A stretch of 64,000 bases of DNA from Antilocapra americana (lineage: Eukaryota > Chordata > Mammalia > Artiodactyla > Antilocapridae), in assembly GCA_007570785.1 (NCBI GenBank), contig ML664175.1:8224081-8288080 (forward strand), in the 5' to 3' direction. Shown here in pieces: positions 1 to 11,605 of this stretch; positions within the stretch are counted from its first letter, which is position 1; every line of letters begins with the position of its first letter. The position numbers and the translations under genes are program-made. The notes under the pieces are model-generated. The model was not told the DNA's origin. It worked only from the letters and a program-made list of their open reading frames with translations, and did no database searches.

Positions 1-1200
1 AGCAAATTTATTGGTTCATTTTTTATAATTATATATATACTTGAATCCTTGTAAATGAAATGCAAGCATCAGTAGATATGACATGGATAGAATACCCAGG
101 AGATGACCTCCCCTAGTGGCTGTCAGACTCTCACTGGTGCAAATCCAGCATCTTGCTGAAACCTTATTCCTGAACTTCTTTCATGTGACTGTTTCAATTC
201 TTCCAGATTATTTCAGTTTATATATCTCCACCTACTAACCTCCACCTGTATATATAAGGTACATAATTCCACCCATTCCAGTTCAACTTCAGCCTATACT
301 TGGTTTTCAACTTTTCTGTTCTATATAAGCACTAGACACTTCCCCACAAAGGAGGCTCAGATCCATTTAGCTATTAGATATTGTTTTCCCTATATTATAG
401 TTGAGGAAATAAATATTAGAGGGGTTTAGACTTGCCCAAGGTCAGACAGTTTTGATGCTGAAAACCTTCCAGTGTCCTCTTCAGCTTTTATAACAGCACT
501 TTTCCTATGCTGGAGTGAAGAGAACAAGCTTTGTTCTAAACTTGTGTCACTATGTCACAGAACAGTGCTGGATACCCGCATTTTACCATATGGTTGGCGA
601 ATGCTTGGAGAAATGGCCAAGTGCCTAAGTGACGGCTGGGTTCTACAGAATCAAAGATGGCATGGCTACTCTTTGGCAAGAAATGGGTGTTTCATCTCAT
701 TGCAGTGGCACTCAGTGCTCTAGTGTGCTCATCAGCTTTACATGATTTCTAAAACATGAACACCAGAGGACCAAATTGTAAGGCCATTTACAAATGCCAT
801 CCCTATTTTACTGGCAAGTCTTCAGGGACGCTATCCTAGTGATTCAGGAAAAATTCAGAGGAGAAAAATTGATTTGGCTTGAAATAATTATAAGTTAAAA
901 AATAATCTGCCTATGAGTCAACAATTTCTGTGTCCCCAGAATTTCTAAAAATAAGCCTCTAGGCAGCCCAAACTTGGAATAGAATTGACATTTGATCCAC
1001 TCAAATGTATTTTTGTTAACTAGTAAGGGTGGGAATTTTTAGAAACAATGATGATTTCTACGTACTCATAAAGTACATTCATTAGTATGAGTCTCATTAA
1101 AATGCTTCAAAATTTTTCTGCCCATCTAATTATTAAATTATAATGTAAAGTAACTACTCAATAACTCACTAGAAATACTCTTCTCTAGTGACATGAATTT
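1..1200. other. Mostly unidentified, non-coding flank
   Basis: I see no convincing gene here. Short open frames (for example 472-723) lack any recognisable domain and have no splice or promoter context. The only repeat I can suggest is a MIR remnant near 375-460; the rest is AT-rich sequence of unknown origin. Confidence 0.5.
375..460 (-). repeat. MIR SINE remnant
   Basis: The stretch with a GAGGAAATAAA-like block followed by CTTGCCCAAGGTCAGACAG resembles the reverse complement of the MIR 3' half (the GAGGAAACTGAGG ... CTTGCCCAAGGTCACACAG signature). It is short and diverged, so the boundaries are approximate. Confidence 0.45.
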
Positions 1201-1202
1201 GA

Positions 1203-1540
1203 TTTTTTTTTAATTATTAACATTGATTTATAACATTATGTTACACAAGTACATTATATATTTCTCCATCTATATAGCCTACAACCAAATTGCTTCCCAC
1301 CATAAGTTTATTTTCCATTAATTACTACACAGTTGATCCCCTTTATTATTTCACCCTCCTTCTCCCTCTTCATCTTTCCTCTCTGGTAACCACTACTCTA
1401 TTCTCTGTATCTAAGTGCTTTTGTTTAGTTTGGTTGGTTCATTTATTTTGGTTTTGTTTGTTGTATTCCACATATGAGTGAAATTACATGGTACTTATCT
1501 TTCTCCATCTGACTTATCTGAAAGAGATTATTTAAATACC
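1203..1540 (-). mobile_element. Old L1 (L1M-type) 3' end, antisense
   Basis: A T-rich start is followed by the reverse complement of an L1 3' region: 'tctctggtaaccactactcta' and 'ccacatatgagtgaaat' blocks are typical antisense L1M 3' sequence. No coding capacity remains. The subfamily is not assignable by eye. Confidence 0.6.
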
Positions 1541-1940
1541 ATCTACGAAGGCAGAGTGCAAAGACTGCCAATCACTTACGGATTGCCTACCCATCAAAGG
1601 TATTCTGATGACATGTGCCAGAACTCATCTCCATGTGGATCAGAAGTATAGTAGAGTTATTCCTGCTCACTTCTACACCATGTACTCTAGTTTACCACTG
1701 TGAGTCAGGGAAGAGATGAGAGAAGGTAAGATGGGCTAAAAACTCAAGAAAAAGGCACAGCTAGGCAGATGGTGAGAAGAGGTGCAGCTGTCAATCTGCC
1801 TTTTTTTCTTTTAGATACTAAGATCCTTTCTTTCTTATAAATATCAGGCAATTTTTCTTTCAGAGGTGAAAGAGGGAATTTGGGGATAAAATCATGTGTT
1901 AATTAGTATGGGAAGAGTAAGTTCTAATTTAAAAGCTTTT
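1541..1940. other. Unidentified spacer before the full-length L1
   Basis: About 400 bp between an old L1 end and the 5' end of the full-length L1. No repeat family, ORF or regulatory motif was recognised. Confidence 0.4.
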
Positions 1941-1942
1941 TT

Positions 1943-1952
1943 CAAAGATGGC
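1943..1952 (+). promoter_or_regulatory. YY1-like site at L1 5' end
   Basis: CAAAGATGGC lies at the extreme 5' end of the L1. In mammalian L1s a YY1 site (core AAGATGGC) at this position sets transcription initiation. Here it is seen only as a motif; the element itself is dead. Confidence 0.55.
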
Positions 1953-2984
1953 AGAGGAGTAGGTGGACATGGAGTACATCTCTCTCCACGGATACATCAG
2001 GAATACACTTTCAGACACAGAAGTGCATGCAGACCCAGCTGAGACCAGACAGGAGAATCTGACCAGCAGAAAAGAATATACAGGGCCACACAAAACTCAG
2101 TAGGATGAAGGAACTAGGGGAAAAAATAGGAGTGTTAGTAGGACTGGACTTGCCATTAGTGGGTGGGAGAACTGAAGCAGGAGTCCAATCCCCACACTGG
2201 GGCAACTGTCTGAGTCAGAGAAGAAACATTTAAGGCTGAGGGTGAAACAGCTGATCAGTGGCAGCTCAAATGGAATGAGAATCAGACAGTCCTTGCCACA
2301 GCAATACATACCCTGCACAGGGACACAGGTCCCTGGAAGGCAAACTGCTGGGAGCTGGAGTTTAGGGATTGCAGAGCATTCCCAGGGCAAGGGCTGCTGT
2401 TGACTGCAGAGAGATGGGCGGAGGGGATGTGAGGAAAGAGATTATGGTGAAAAATGCCTGTGGAGGAAAGCCCGGCAGCCATGGAAGCAAGGCAACACAT
2501 GTAGTCACACGTAGGAGGTGGAGTCATGACCATAGCCTCTCTCTCCCCACACGCCAGCACTGGCAGCTGAACAATAGAGAAGCTGGCCTATCAAAAGCCT
2601 GACGCACTGAACTACAGAGGAGGACCCCATCCAGGGTGCCCTTTTAAATGCGTGATGCACCAATCTACAGAGTAGGACCCCTGCCAGGGGTTCCCTCTAT
2701 GTGCCTGAAGTGCTGAACAACAGAGAAGGACCCCAGGCAAGGGAGCCCTCTAAATGCCTTAACAGGCGGAGCTGCAGAGAAAGACTGGCCTAAAAGGCCT
2801 TCTGACTGCCACAAGCTGCTTGAAAAAAGACTCTGACAGGGCCATAACTCCTGAGGCAGAAGCAGTCCATGTCCCTGCACCCGTGGTGCCGCCAGGGTAC
2901 CTGCAAGCCAAGCAGCTGTACCACCTTCATGCTCAACTCTAACTGGGGCAGAGCTGCCTCAGGCAAAAAAAGTCTTGCATCTAT

Positions 2985-3130
2985 GCCTGCAGGGTCACTT
3001 CAGTAGTGTTCAGCTCTGCAACCCTGTAGACTATGGCCTGCCAAGCTTCTCTGTTAGGGATGGGGTGGTTCTCCAGGCAAGAATCCTGGAGCATACTGGC
3101 CAATACTGGTTGCTATTTCCTTCTAGAGTA
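2985..3130 (-). repeat. BovA-like SINE module embedded in the L1 5' UTR
   Basis: The block with 'gttcagctctgcaaccctgt', 'ctccaggcaagaatcctgga' and 'ggttgctatttccttctaga' is the reverse complement of the BovA body found in Bov-tA and Bov-A2. It sits inside L1 5' UTR sequence, is more diverged than the free-standing SINEs in this window, and shows no clear target-site duplication. It may be a captured part of this L1 lineage's 5' UTR rather than an independent insertion. Confidence 0.6.
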
Positions 3131-3784
3131 CTTTATTTCCTGCTGTCCTAGCCTCCAACTCCCCTGAGTACCTGGTGCTGCCAGAACCCCTGCGACCCAA
3201 GCAGCTGTACCACCTCCACACCTGGCCCTCACAGGGGCAGCCCCAAGTCCTCCAGGAAAGCCTCAGCAGCAAACCCCAGTGGAAGACCCACATTCAGAAG
3301 TGGAAATAAAACCATAATTGACACCCAGGGGCAGCGTGGCTAAGGAAGAAGACCCAAAACCTTCTCACTAGCTGTACAAGCTATAGATTAAATACACACG
3401 ATCAACTAGAGAAACTGTTTCGATGGAATAAATAAAGCTCATTGAGAGCTCCCGCAAAAGGAAATGCACTAGTTCTGATAGCTGTGGACATCAGAGGGAA
3501 GAACACACAGAAGTAAGACCACCTGAGAATATAAGCTGCTCCCACAGCAGGTCCAGAGATCAGCAGTGTTGGAGGGCATCCTAGAGAGGTAAGGTAGACT
3601 GCGACTCCCAGTGAGGAAAAGGACTTTGACAGCAGTGACTCAAGAAAAACATTTATTATTCTTATTTTTTTACTTGTTCTGTAGATTCTTTCGGATTTTT
3701 TCCCCCTTTTTTGCCCCCTTTGTTGTAGCTGTCGATTTTATTGGCACTATGAAATCTAATTAAGCTTTTGAGCTTTTTTTTTCT

Positions 3785-4210
3785 CAGTCACATTTTTTAT
3801 GGTTGTTATAAATCTCGGCCTCTACATTGGAGTTTTGCAGTTCTGTGGAGTTTTCCTTTTTTTTTTTTTTCTTTTCTCTTTAATTTTTTAAACCCATTTT
3901 TATTTTTTCTATGTTTATTCCTTTGTTTTTTCTACTGTTCTTTTCCCCATGCAGTTAATCTCTAATGTACCTCTATTCTTTCTTTTTTGTCTTTCCTTTC
4001 CTCTCAACATATTTGTTAGTTTTATTTTCATTGCTTTATTCCCCAATTGGCAGCTTGCTTTAGTTTTGTTTTCCAGTTTGTGCATTAGTTAGCTTTGTTC
4101 TGGTAGATATAATTTTTGGTTTCCTTTGTTTGCCAGGTCAATCTATTGAACTTTATTTTTGTTGGACTGTTTTGAATTTGCTCATGAGTGTATATGTATA
4201 TATGTATATT
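3785..4210 (+). repeat. L1 5' UTR tandem unit 1 (about 426 bp)
   Basis: Starts with CAGTCACA and runs through a T-rich tract (GTTTTGCAGTTCTGTGGAG, TGTTAGTTTTATTTTC, GGTTTCCTTTGTT) to GTATATGTATATT. The same order of blocks restarts at 4211, giving a two-unit head-to-tail array. T-rich tracts in it create meaningless hydrophobic frames such as 3768-3965. Confidence 0.8.
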
Positions 4211-4411
4211 CAGTCACACTATTTATTGTTTTCATAAAACTCTGCCTCTATGTGGGCTTTTGCAGTTCTATGGAGTTTTCCTTTTTTCTTTCTTTTTCCA
4301 TTGTTTTCTTTTCTCTTTATAATTTTAATTTCTAAAACCTATTATATTTTTTCTACACTTATTCTTTGCTTGCTTTTCCTGCTATTCTTTTCACCTTGTA
4401 GTTAATCTTTA

Positions 4412-5302
4412 ATGTACATAAATTTTCTTCACCTACCTCTGTTTAACTTTGCATATCTATTCTTTCTTTCTTCTCAACATTTTGTTAGTTTTATTTTCCT
4501 TGCTGGACATGAAACAACAGACTGGTTCCAAATAGGAAAAGGAATACATCAAGGCTGTATATTGTCACCCTGCTTATTTAAATTATATGCAGAGTACATC
4601 AAAAGAAACACTAGGCTGGAAGAAGCAGAAGCTGGAATCAAGATAGCCAGGAGAAGTATCAATAACCTTAGATATGCAGATGACACCACCCTTACAGCAG
4701 AAAGTGAAAAAGAACTAAAGAGCCTCTTGATGAAAGTGAAAGAGGAGAGTGAAAAAGTTGGCTTAGAGCACAACATTCAGAAAACTAAGATCATGGCATC
4801 CAGTCCCATCACTTCATGGCAAATAGATTGGCAAACAGTGGAAACAGTGTCAGACTTTGTTTTTCTGGGCTCCAAAATCACTGCAGATGGTGACTGCAGC
4901 CATGAAATTAAAAGACACTTACTCTGTGGAAGGAAAATTATGACCAACCTAGAGAGCATATTAAAAAGCAGAGACATTACTTTGTCAACAAAGATCTGTC
5001 TAGTCAAGGCTATGGTTTTTCCAGTGGTCATGTATGGATGTGAGAGTTGGACTGTGAAGAAAGCTGAGCACCAAAGAATTGATGTTTTTGAAGTGTGGTG
5101 TTGGAGAAGACTCTTGAGAGTCCCTTGGACGGCAATGAGATCTAACCAGTCCATCCTAAAGGAGATCAGTCCTGGGTGTTCATTGGAAGGACTGATGTTG
5201 AAGCTGAAACTCCAATACTTTGGTCACCTGATGCGAAGAACTGACTCATTTGAAAGGACCCTGATACTGGGAAGGATTGAGGGCTGGAGGAGAAGGGAAT
5301 GA
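4412..5302 (+). pseudogene. BovB reverse transcriptase, C-terminal fragment
   Basis: An open frame of 296 codons. The first ~31 codons come from L1 5' UTR T-rich sequence and are not BovB protein. BovB sequence then begins at GHETTDW and includes the RT signature QGCILSPCLF, the catalytic YADD box (LRYADDTTL), and the C-terminal WCWRRLLRVPWT and [12 protein letters not shown] blocks. Known RTE proteins are around 1,000 residues with an N-terminal AP-type endonuclease; that endonuclease and the N-terminal RT motifs are absent. The frame stops at GWRRRE, before the usual BovB C-terminus, after a TGA. It is a dead fragment kept open by chance or youth. Confidence 0.85.
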
Positions 5303-5456
5303 CAGAGGATGAGACGGTTGGATGGTATCACCAACTCAATGGCCATGGGTTTGGGTGGACTCTGGGAGTTGGTGATGGACAGGGAGGCCTGGCGTGCTGC
5401 AGTTCATGCCGTCGCAAAGAGTCAGACATGACTGAGCAGCTAAACTGAAACTGAAA
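4505..5456 (+). mobile_element. BovB (RTE LINE), 5'-truncated, within L1 5' UTR
   Basis: Contains the 3' part of the BovB reverse transcriptase frame and ends in the standard BovB terminus (GAGTCAGACATGACTGAGCA then AACTGAAACTGAAA). Like other BovB copies it has no poly(A) but a short tandem tail. It lies in the same orientation as its L1 host. Confidence 0.93.
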
Positions 5457-5633
5457 TTCCCCAAATGACACCTTGTTTTAGTTTTGTTTTCCCATGTATG
5501 CTTTAGTTAGTTTTGTTCTTAACTGGTAAGTATAAATTTTGATTTCCTTTGTTCATCAGGTCTATCTACTCTACTCTATTTTTGTTGGGCTTTTTTGATT
5601 TAGCTCATGTGTGTCGATGTGTATGTGTATATT

Positions 5634-6188
5634 CCATTACTTTAATTATTATTTGCCTGTTTTTTAACTGCCATTTGTCTGGGGTTCATCATTGGTTTCT
5701 CATTTTTGGATATTTGTTTTAATTTTACCTAATGCCATAACAAACCACTTGTGGAATCTTTTTCTTTGTCCCTGACCAAACATCAAGCCCTGAGCCTTTG
5801 GAGTGGAAGCACTGACTCTAAGACCCTCGACTACCAGACAACTAACCCATAGGTGTATCAAGTAGTGAGAACTCACACAAAGGAAACTACTTTAATACAA
5901 GGCCTGGCATCACCCAACCACCAGTAGCACCCTGGGCAGGATGACTCATTTAAAAAACAAACAAAACAAAAATACAAACCCAGTCATCAGCAGACAGGAT
6001 TACAACTTCACTCAGCCTTGCCCATCAGAGGAAAAACAAGTAAACAAAAATTCCCACAAATCGCACCCTAAACAAAGCTTACACATACTACTGGACTAAC
6101 CTCAGGAGGGCAGAAACCCAAAGGAAGAAAGAATTCAACCTTGAAGCTTGGAAAAGGAGACTCAAACACAATAAGTTTAAAAAAAATA
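5634..6188 (+). other. L1 5' UTR, ORF1-proximal part
   Basis: Continues the L1 5' UTR: a T-rich stretch, then an A-rich stretch running into the ORF1 start. No coding frame and no further insertion recognised. Confidence 0.6.
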
Positions 6189-7085
6189 ATGAAAAGGCAG
6201 AGAAATACTACACAAATGAAGGAACAAAAGAAACACAGAAGTCTAAATAAACGAAGAGGAAATAGGCGACTTACCTGAAAAAGAATTCAGAATAATGATA
6301 GTAAAGATGATTAAAAAAAACCACACAAAACCTTGAAAACAAAATGGATAAAATTCAAGAATTAATTCACAAAGACCTAGAAGAATTAAAGAATAAACAT
6401 ATAGAGGCAAACAGCACAATTACTGAAGTTAAAAATACTCTAGAAGTAATCAACAGCAGAATATCTGAAGCAGAGCAACAAATCAGTGATATGGAAGATA
6501 AAGTGGTGGAAATAACATCTGAAGGGCAGAATAAAGTAAAAAGAATGAAAAGACCTGAGGATAGTCTCATGGACCTCTGAGCATATCAAACACAGCAACA
6601 TTCAAATTATAGGGGTCCCAGAAGAAGAATAGGAAAAGAAAGGGTATGAGAAAATTTTTGAAGATGTTACAGTTGAAAATTTCCTCAACATGGAAAAGGA
6701 AATAGTCAATCAAGTCCAAAAGGCACAAAGAATCCCACACCGGATAAACACAAGGAGAAACATAACAAGACACATACTAATCAAACTAACAAAGACTAAA
6801 CACAAACAAAGAATATTAAAAGCAGCAAGGGAGAATCAACAAGTAACATCCAAGGGAAACCTCATATACTTAACAGGTGATATTTCAGCAGAAACTCTGC
6901 AGGCCAGAAGGGAATGAGAAAATATATTTAAAGCACTGAAAAGGAAAAATCTACAAGCAACATTACTGTACCTGGCAAGGATCTCATTCAAACTTGGTGG
7001 AGAAATGAAAAGCTTTTCAGACAAGCAAAAGTTAAGAGAATTCAGTACCAACAAACTATCTTTATAACAAATGTTAAACGGACTG
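6189..7085 (+). pseudogene. L1 ORF1 (ORF1p) remnant
   Basis: Begins at the ATG equivalent to ORF1 of the younger copy at 32195-33121 (Met-Lys-Arg-Gln context, 6189-6191). Early stops break the N-terminus. 6344-6580 keeps the coiled-coil part (EVKNTLEVINSRISEAEQQI). 6690-6917 keeps the RRM and start of the C-terminal domain (HRINTRRNITRHILIKL, SAETLQARRE). Further stops follow. ORF1p is normally a trimeric RNA-binding chaperone of the L1 particle; this copy cannot encode it. Confidence 0.85.
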
Positions 7086-7143
7086 ATATAGTTAAGAAAT
7101 ACAAGAGAAGAAAAAAGATCTACAAAATCAAACCCAAACTATT

Positions 7144-10100
7144 ATGAAAATGGCAATAGGAACATATATACCAATAATTACTTTAAATGTAAATGGATTA
7201 AATGCTCCAACCAAAAGACACAGACTGGCTGAATGGCTACAAAAACAAGATCCACATATATACTGTCTACAAGAAACCCACTTCAGACCTAAAGACACAT
7301 ATAGACTGAAAGTGAGAGGATGGAAAAATATATTCCATGCAAATTGGAAGCAAAAGAAAGCTGGAGTAACAATCGTTCTATCAGACAAAATAGATCTTAA
7401 AATAAAGAAGATTACAAGAGATAGGAAGGACACTACATAATGATCAAGGGATCAATCTAAGAGAAAGACGTAACAATTGTAAATATCTATGCACCCAACA
7501 TAGGAGCATCTCAAGACATAAGACAAACACTAACAGGCAAAAAAGGAGAAACTGACAGTAACACAAATATAGTAGGAGACTTTAACATCCCAGTCACACC
7601 AATGGACAGATCATCAAAACAGAAAATTAATAAGGAAACACAAGTCTTAAATGATACATTAGATGAGATGGATCTCACTGATATCTTCAGGACATTCCAT
7701 CCAAATGCAGCAGAATACACTTTCCTCTCAAGTGCACATGGGACATTCTTCAGGATAGACCACATCTTGGGTCACAAATCAAACCTCATTCAATTTAAGA
7801 AAATTGAAATCATATCAAGCATCTTCTCCAATCACAGTTCTATGAGACTATCAATTACAAGAAAAAAAACTGTAAGAAACACAAACACATGGAAATTAAA
7901 CACACACCTTCTAAATAACCAACAGGTTACTGAAGAAATCAGAAGGGAAACTACAAAATTTCTGGAAACAAATTACAATGAAAATACAACTCAAAACCTA
8001 TGAGATGCAGCAAAAGCAGTTCTAAAAGGAAAGTTTACAGCAATACAATCCTACCTCAAAAAACAAGAAAAATATCAAATAGACAACCTAACTTTGCACC
8101 TAATACAATGGAAAAAGAACAAAAAAAAATTAGTAGAAGAAATCATAAAGATCCAAGCAGAAATAAATGAAAAATAAATTACAGAAACAATAGTAAAGAT
8201 TAATAAAACTAAAAGCTGGTTCTTTGAGAAGATAAACAAAACTGACCAGCCTTTGGTCAGACTCATCAAGAAAAAAAGAAGAATCAAATCAACAAAACTA
8301 GAAATGAAAAATGAGAGGTTACAACAGACAATGAAGAAATACAAAGGTTTATAAGAGACTATTATGAGCAACTATATGGCAATAAAGTGGATAACCTGGA
8401 AGAAACGGACATATTCTTAGGAAAGTTCAATTTTCCAAGGCTGAACCAGGAAAAAATGGAAATTATGAACAACCCAATTACAAGCACTGAAATTGAAGCT
8501 GTGATCAAAAATCTCCCAGAAAACAAAAGCCCAGGACCAAACAGCTACACAGGAAAATTCTATCAAACATTTAGATAAGAGCTAATGCTTATCCTTCTAA
8601 AACTCTTTCAAAAATTTGCAGGGAAAGGAAAACTTCCAAACTCATTCTACGAGGCCACCATCACCTTGATATAAAAACCAGACAAAGACAACACAAAAAT
8701 AGAAAACTACAGGCCAACATCACTGATGAAATAGATGAAAAAATCCTCAACAAAATTTTAGCAAACAGAATTCAACAACACATTACAAACCTCATACACT
8801 ATGATCAAGTTAGATTTATTCCAGGGATGCAATGATTCTTAAATATATGCAAATCAATCCATTTGATACACCATATTAACAAATTGAAAGATAAAAACCA
8901 TATGATAATCTCAATAGATGCAGAAAAAGCCTTTGACAAAATTCATCACCCATTTATAATTAAAACTCTTCAAAAAACAGGCATAGAAGGATAGACCTTT
9001 ATGTAACATAGACCTTTACTATGTTACTACCTCAACATGGTAAAGGTCATATATGATAACCCTATAGTAAACATTATTCTCAATGGTGAAAAACTGAAAG
9101 CATTCCCCTGAAGATCAGGGGGAACAAGACAAGATTGTTCACTTTCACCACTACAATTTAACATAGTTCCCTAAGTCCTAGCTACAGCAATCAGAGAAGA
9201 AAAAGAAATAAAAGGAATCCAGATCAGAAAAGAAGTAAAACTCTCACCGTTTGCAGATTACATGATACTGTACATAGAAAACCCTAAAGATAATATCAGA
9301 AAAATTACTAGAGCTAGTCAGTGAATTTTGAAAAGTTGCAGGATACAAAATCAATACACAGAAATCACTTGCATTTCTATATACTAACAATGAAAAATCA
9401 GAAAAAGGAATTAAGGAATCAATCCCATTCACCATTGCAACAAAAAGAATTAAATATCTAGGAATAAACTTACCTAAGGAGACAAAGGAACAGTACACAG
9501 AAAATTATAAGACAATAATGAAATAAATCAAAGACATCATAAACAGATGGAAAGATATTCCATGTTCCTGGGTAGGAAGAATTAATATTATGAAAATGAC
9601 TATACCACCAAATGCAATCTACAGATTCAATGTGATCCCTATCAAATTACTAATGGCATTTGTCACAGAACTGGAACAAAAAATTTCACAATTCATATGG
9701 AAACACAAAAGACCCTGAATAACCAAAGCAGTCTTGAGAAAGAAGAATGGAGCTGGAAGAATCAACCTTCCTGACTTCAGGTTATACTACAAAGCTACAG
9801 TCATCAAGACAGTATGGTACTGGCATAAAAACAGAAACATAGACCAACGGAACAAGATAGAAAGCCCAGAAATAAACCCATGCACCTATGGGTACCTTAA
9901 TTTTGACAAAGGAGGCAAGAATATACAAAGGGGCAAAGACAGCCTCTTCAAAAAATGGTGCTGGGAAAATGAGACAGCTGTATGTAAAAGGATGAAATTA
10001 GAACACTTCCTAACACCATGCTGCTGCTGCTAAGCCACTTCAGTCGTGTCTGACTCTGTGCAACTCCATAGACGGCAGCCACCAGGTTCCCCTGTCCCTG

Positions 10101-10990
10101 GGATTCTCCAGGCAAGAACACTGAAGTAGGTTGCCATTTCCTTCACCAATGCATGAAAGTGAAAAATGAAAGCGAAGTTGCTCAGTTGTGTCCAACTCTT
10201 AGCGACCCCAGGGACTGCAGCCTACCAGGCTCCTCCATCCATGGGATTTTCCAGGCAAGAGTACTGGAGAGGGTTGCCATTGCCTTCTCCTCCTAACACC
10301 ATACACAAAGATAAATTCAAAATGGATTAAAGACCTAAATGTAAGACCAGAAACTATAAAACTCTTAGAGGAAAACAGGCAGAACACTCAATGACACAAA
10401 GCAAAGCAAGATTCTCCATGACCCACCTCCTAGAGTAATGAAAATAAAAACAAAAGGAAACAAGTGGGACATGATTAAACTTTAAAGCTTTTGCACAGCA
10501 AAGGAAACTATAAGCCAAGTGAAAAGACCACCCTCAGAATGGGAGAAAATAATAGCAAATGAAACAATTGACAGTGGATTAATTTCCAAAATATACAAGC
10601 AGCTCATACAACTCAATGCCAGAAAAACAAACTACCCAATCAAAAATTGGGGAAAAGACCTAAACAGACATTTCTCCAAAGAAGACATAAAGATGGCTAA
10701 CAAAGACGTGAAAAGATGCTCAACACTGCTCATTATTTGAGAAATGCAAATCAAAACTATAATGAGATATCACCTCACACCAATCAGAATGGCCATCATT
10801 AAAAAGTCTACAAACAATAAATGCTGGAGAGGGTGTGGAGAAAAGGGAGCACTCTTACACTCTTGGTGGGAATGTAAATTGATACACTATCAAGACAGTA
10901 TGGAGATTCCTTTAAAAACTAGGAATAAAACCACCATATGACCCAGCCATCCCATTCCTAGGCATATACCCTGAGGAAACCAAAATTTAA
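7144..10990 (+). pseudogene. L1 ORF2 (endonuclease/reverse transcriptase) remnant
   Basis: Pieces in order: endonuclease N-terminus 7144-7440 (ITLNVNGLNAPTKR, CLQETHF); endonuclease C-terminus 7602-8003 (SRIDHILGHK-like FFRIDHILGHK, then SNH in place of SDH); RT start 8387-8578 (ENKSPGPNSYTGKFY); active-site region with FADY at 9250-9261; C-terminal pieces 9734-10033, 10519-10740 and 10744-10941 ([20 protein letters not shown], the zinc-knuckle-like region). Frameshifts and stops separate them, and a Bov-A2 splits the frame at 10020-10290. Both catalytic centres carry substitutions at aspartates. Confidence 0.88.
10020..10290 (-). mobile_element. Bov-A2 SINE with 12-bp target-site duplication
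   Basis: Two BovA monomers in reverse complement, starting on this strand with the (GCT)n tail and ending with the reverse of the AGGAGAAGGCAATGG head. It is flanked by perfect copies of TCCTAACACCAT at 10008-10019 and 10291-10302, which show insertion into the L1 ORF2. Confidence 0.95.
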
Positions 10991-11605
10991 AAAGACACAT
11001 GTATCCCATTGTTCACTGTAGCACTATTTACAATAGCCAGAAGATGGAAGCAACCTAGATGTCCATTGGCAGAGGAATGGATAAACAAGTTGTGGTAATA
11101 TATGCACAATGGAATATTACTCAGCCATAAAAAGGAATGCATTTGAGTCAATTCTGATGAGGCTGATGTACCTAGAGCCTATTATAAGGAGTGAAGTGAG
11201 TCAGAAAGAGAAAGATAAATATTGTATTCTAATCCATGTATACAGAATCTAGAAAAATGGTACTGAAGAATTTATTTACAGGGCAGCAATGTAGAAACAG
11301 ACATGGAAAATAGACTTATGGACATGGGGAGAGGGGAAGAGAGGGTGAGATGTATGGAAAGAGTAACATCGAAACTTACATTACCATATGTAAAATAGAC
11401 AGCCAATGGGAATTTTCTGCATGTCTCAGGAGATTCAAACAGGGGCTCTGTATCAATCTAGAGGACTGGGATGGGGTGGGAGATGGGAGGCAGGTTCAAA
11501 AGGGAAGGGATGTATGTATACCTATGGGTGATTTATTTTGAGGTTTGACAGAAAACAAAAAAATCTGTGAAGCAATTATCCTTCAGTAAAAAATTAATTT
11601 AAAAA

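Larger units (their letters stand above)
4211..5633 (+). repeat. L1 5' UTR tandem unit 2, interrupted by BovB
   Basis: The second unit begins CAGTCACACTATTTATTG, repeats the landmarks of unit 1 and ends in a similar GTATGTGTATATT at 5633. The BovB at 4505-5456 separates its two halves. Comparison with unit 1 places the BovB between TTGCT and TTCCCCAA. Without the BovB the unit is about 470 bp. Confidence 0.8.
1941..11605 (+). mobile_element. Full-length ruminant L1 (L1-BT type), inactive, with two nested insertions
   Basis: All L1 parts are present in order: a 5' UTR with a YY1-like site at its first bases, ORF1 remnant (6189-7085), ORF2 remnant (7144-10990) and a 3' UTR ending in an A-rich tail near 11605. 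Removing the nested BovB (4505-5456) and Bov-A2 (10020-10290) leaves about 8.4 kb, consistent with a complete ruminant L1. ORF1 and ORF2 carry many stops and frameshifts. The endonuclease SDH motif reads SNH (codon 7830-7832) and the reverse transcriptase FADD box reads FADY (9250-9261). A convincing target-site duplication was not found: a shared TAATTTAAAA (1925-1934, 11595-11604) could simply belong to the L1 tail. It is an old, non-autonomous copy whose nested elements give the relative order of insertion. Confidence 0.9.

Noticed and set aside
472..723. 83-codon open frame on the + strand
   Set aside because: No domain, no splice sites or promoter context, and length within chance expectation for this region.
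2011..2880. Several overlapping antisense frames of 64-97 codons
   Set aside because: They lie antisense to the L1 5' UTR, whose GC-richer sequence keeps frames open by chance.
3768..3965. Phe/Leu-rich 65-codon frame resembling a membrane protein
   Set aside because: It is translated T-rich L1 5' UTR; hydrophobicity reflects TTT/CTT codons only.
1925..11604. TAATTTAAAA on both sides of the full-length L1 as a target-site duplication
   Set aside because: The right copy falls in the normal A/T-rich L1 tail, so the match is not diagnostic.
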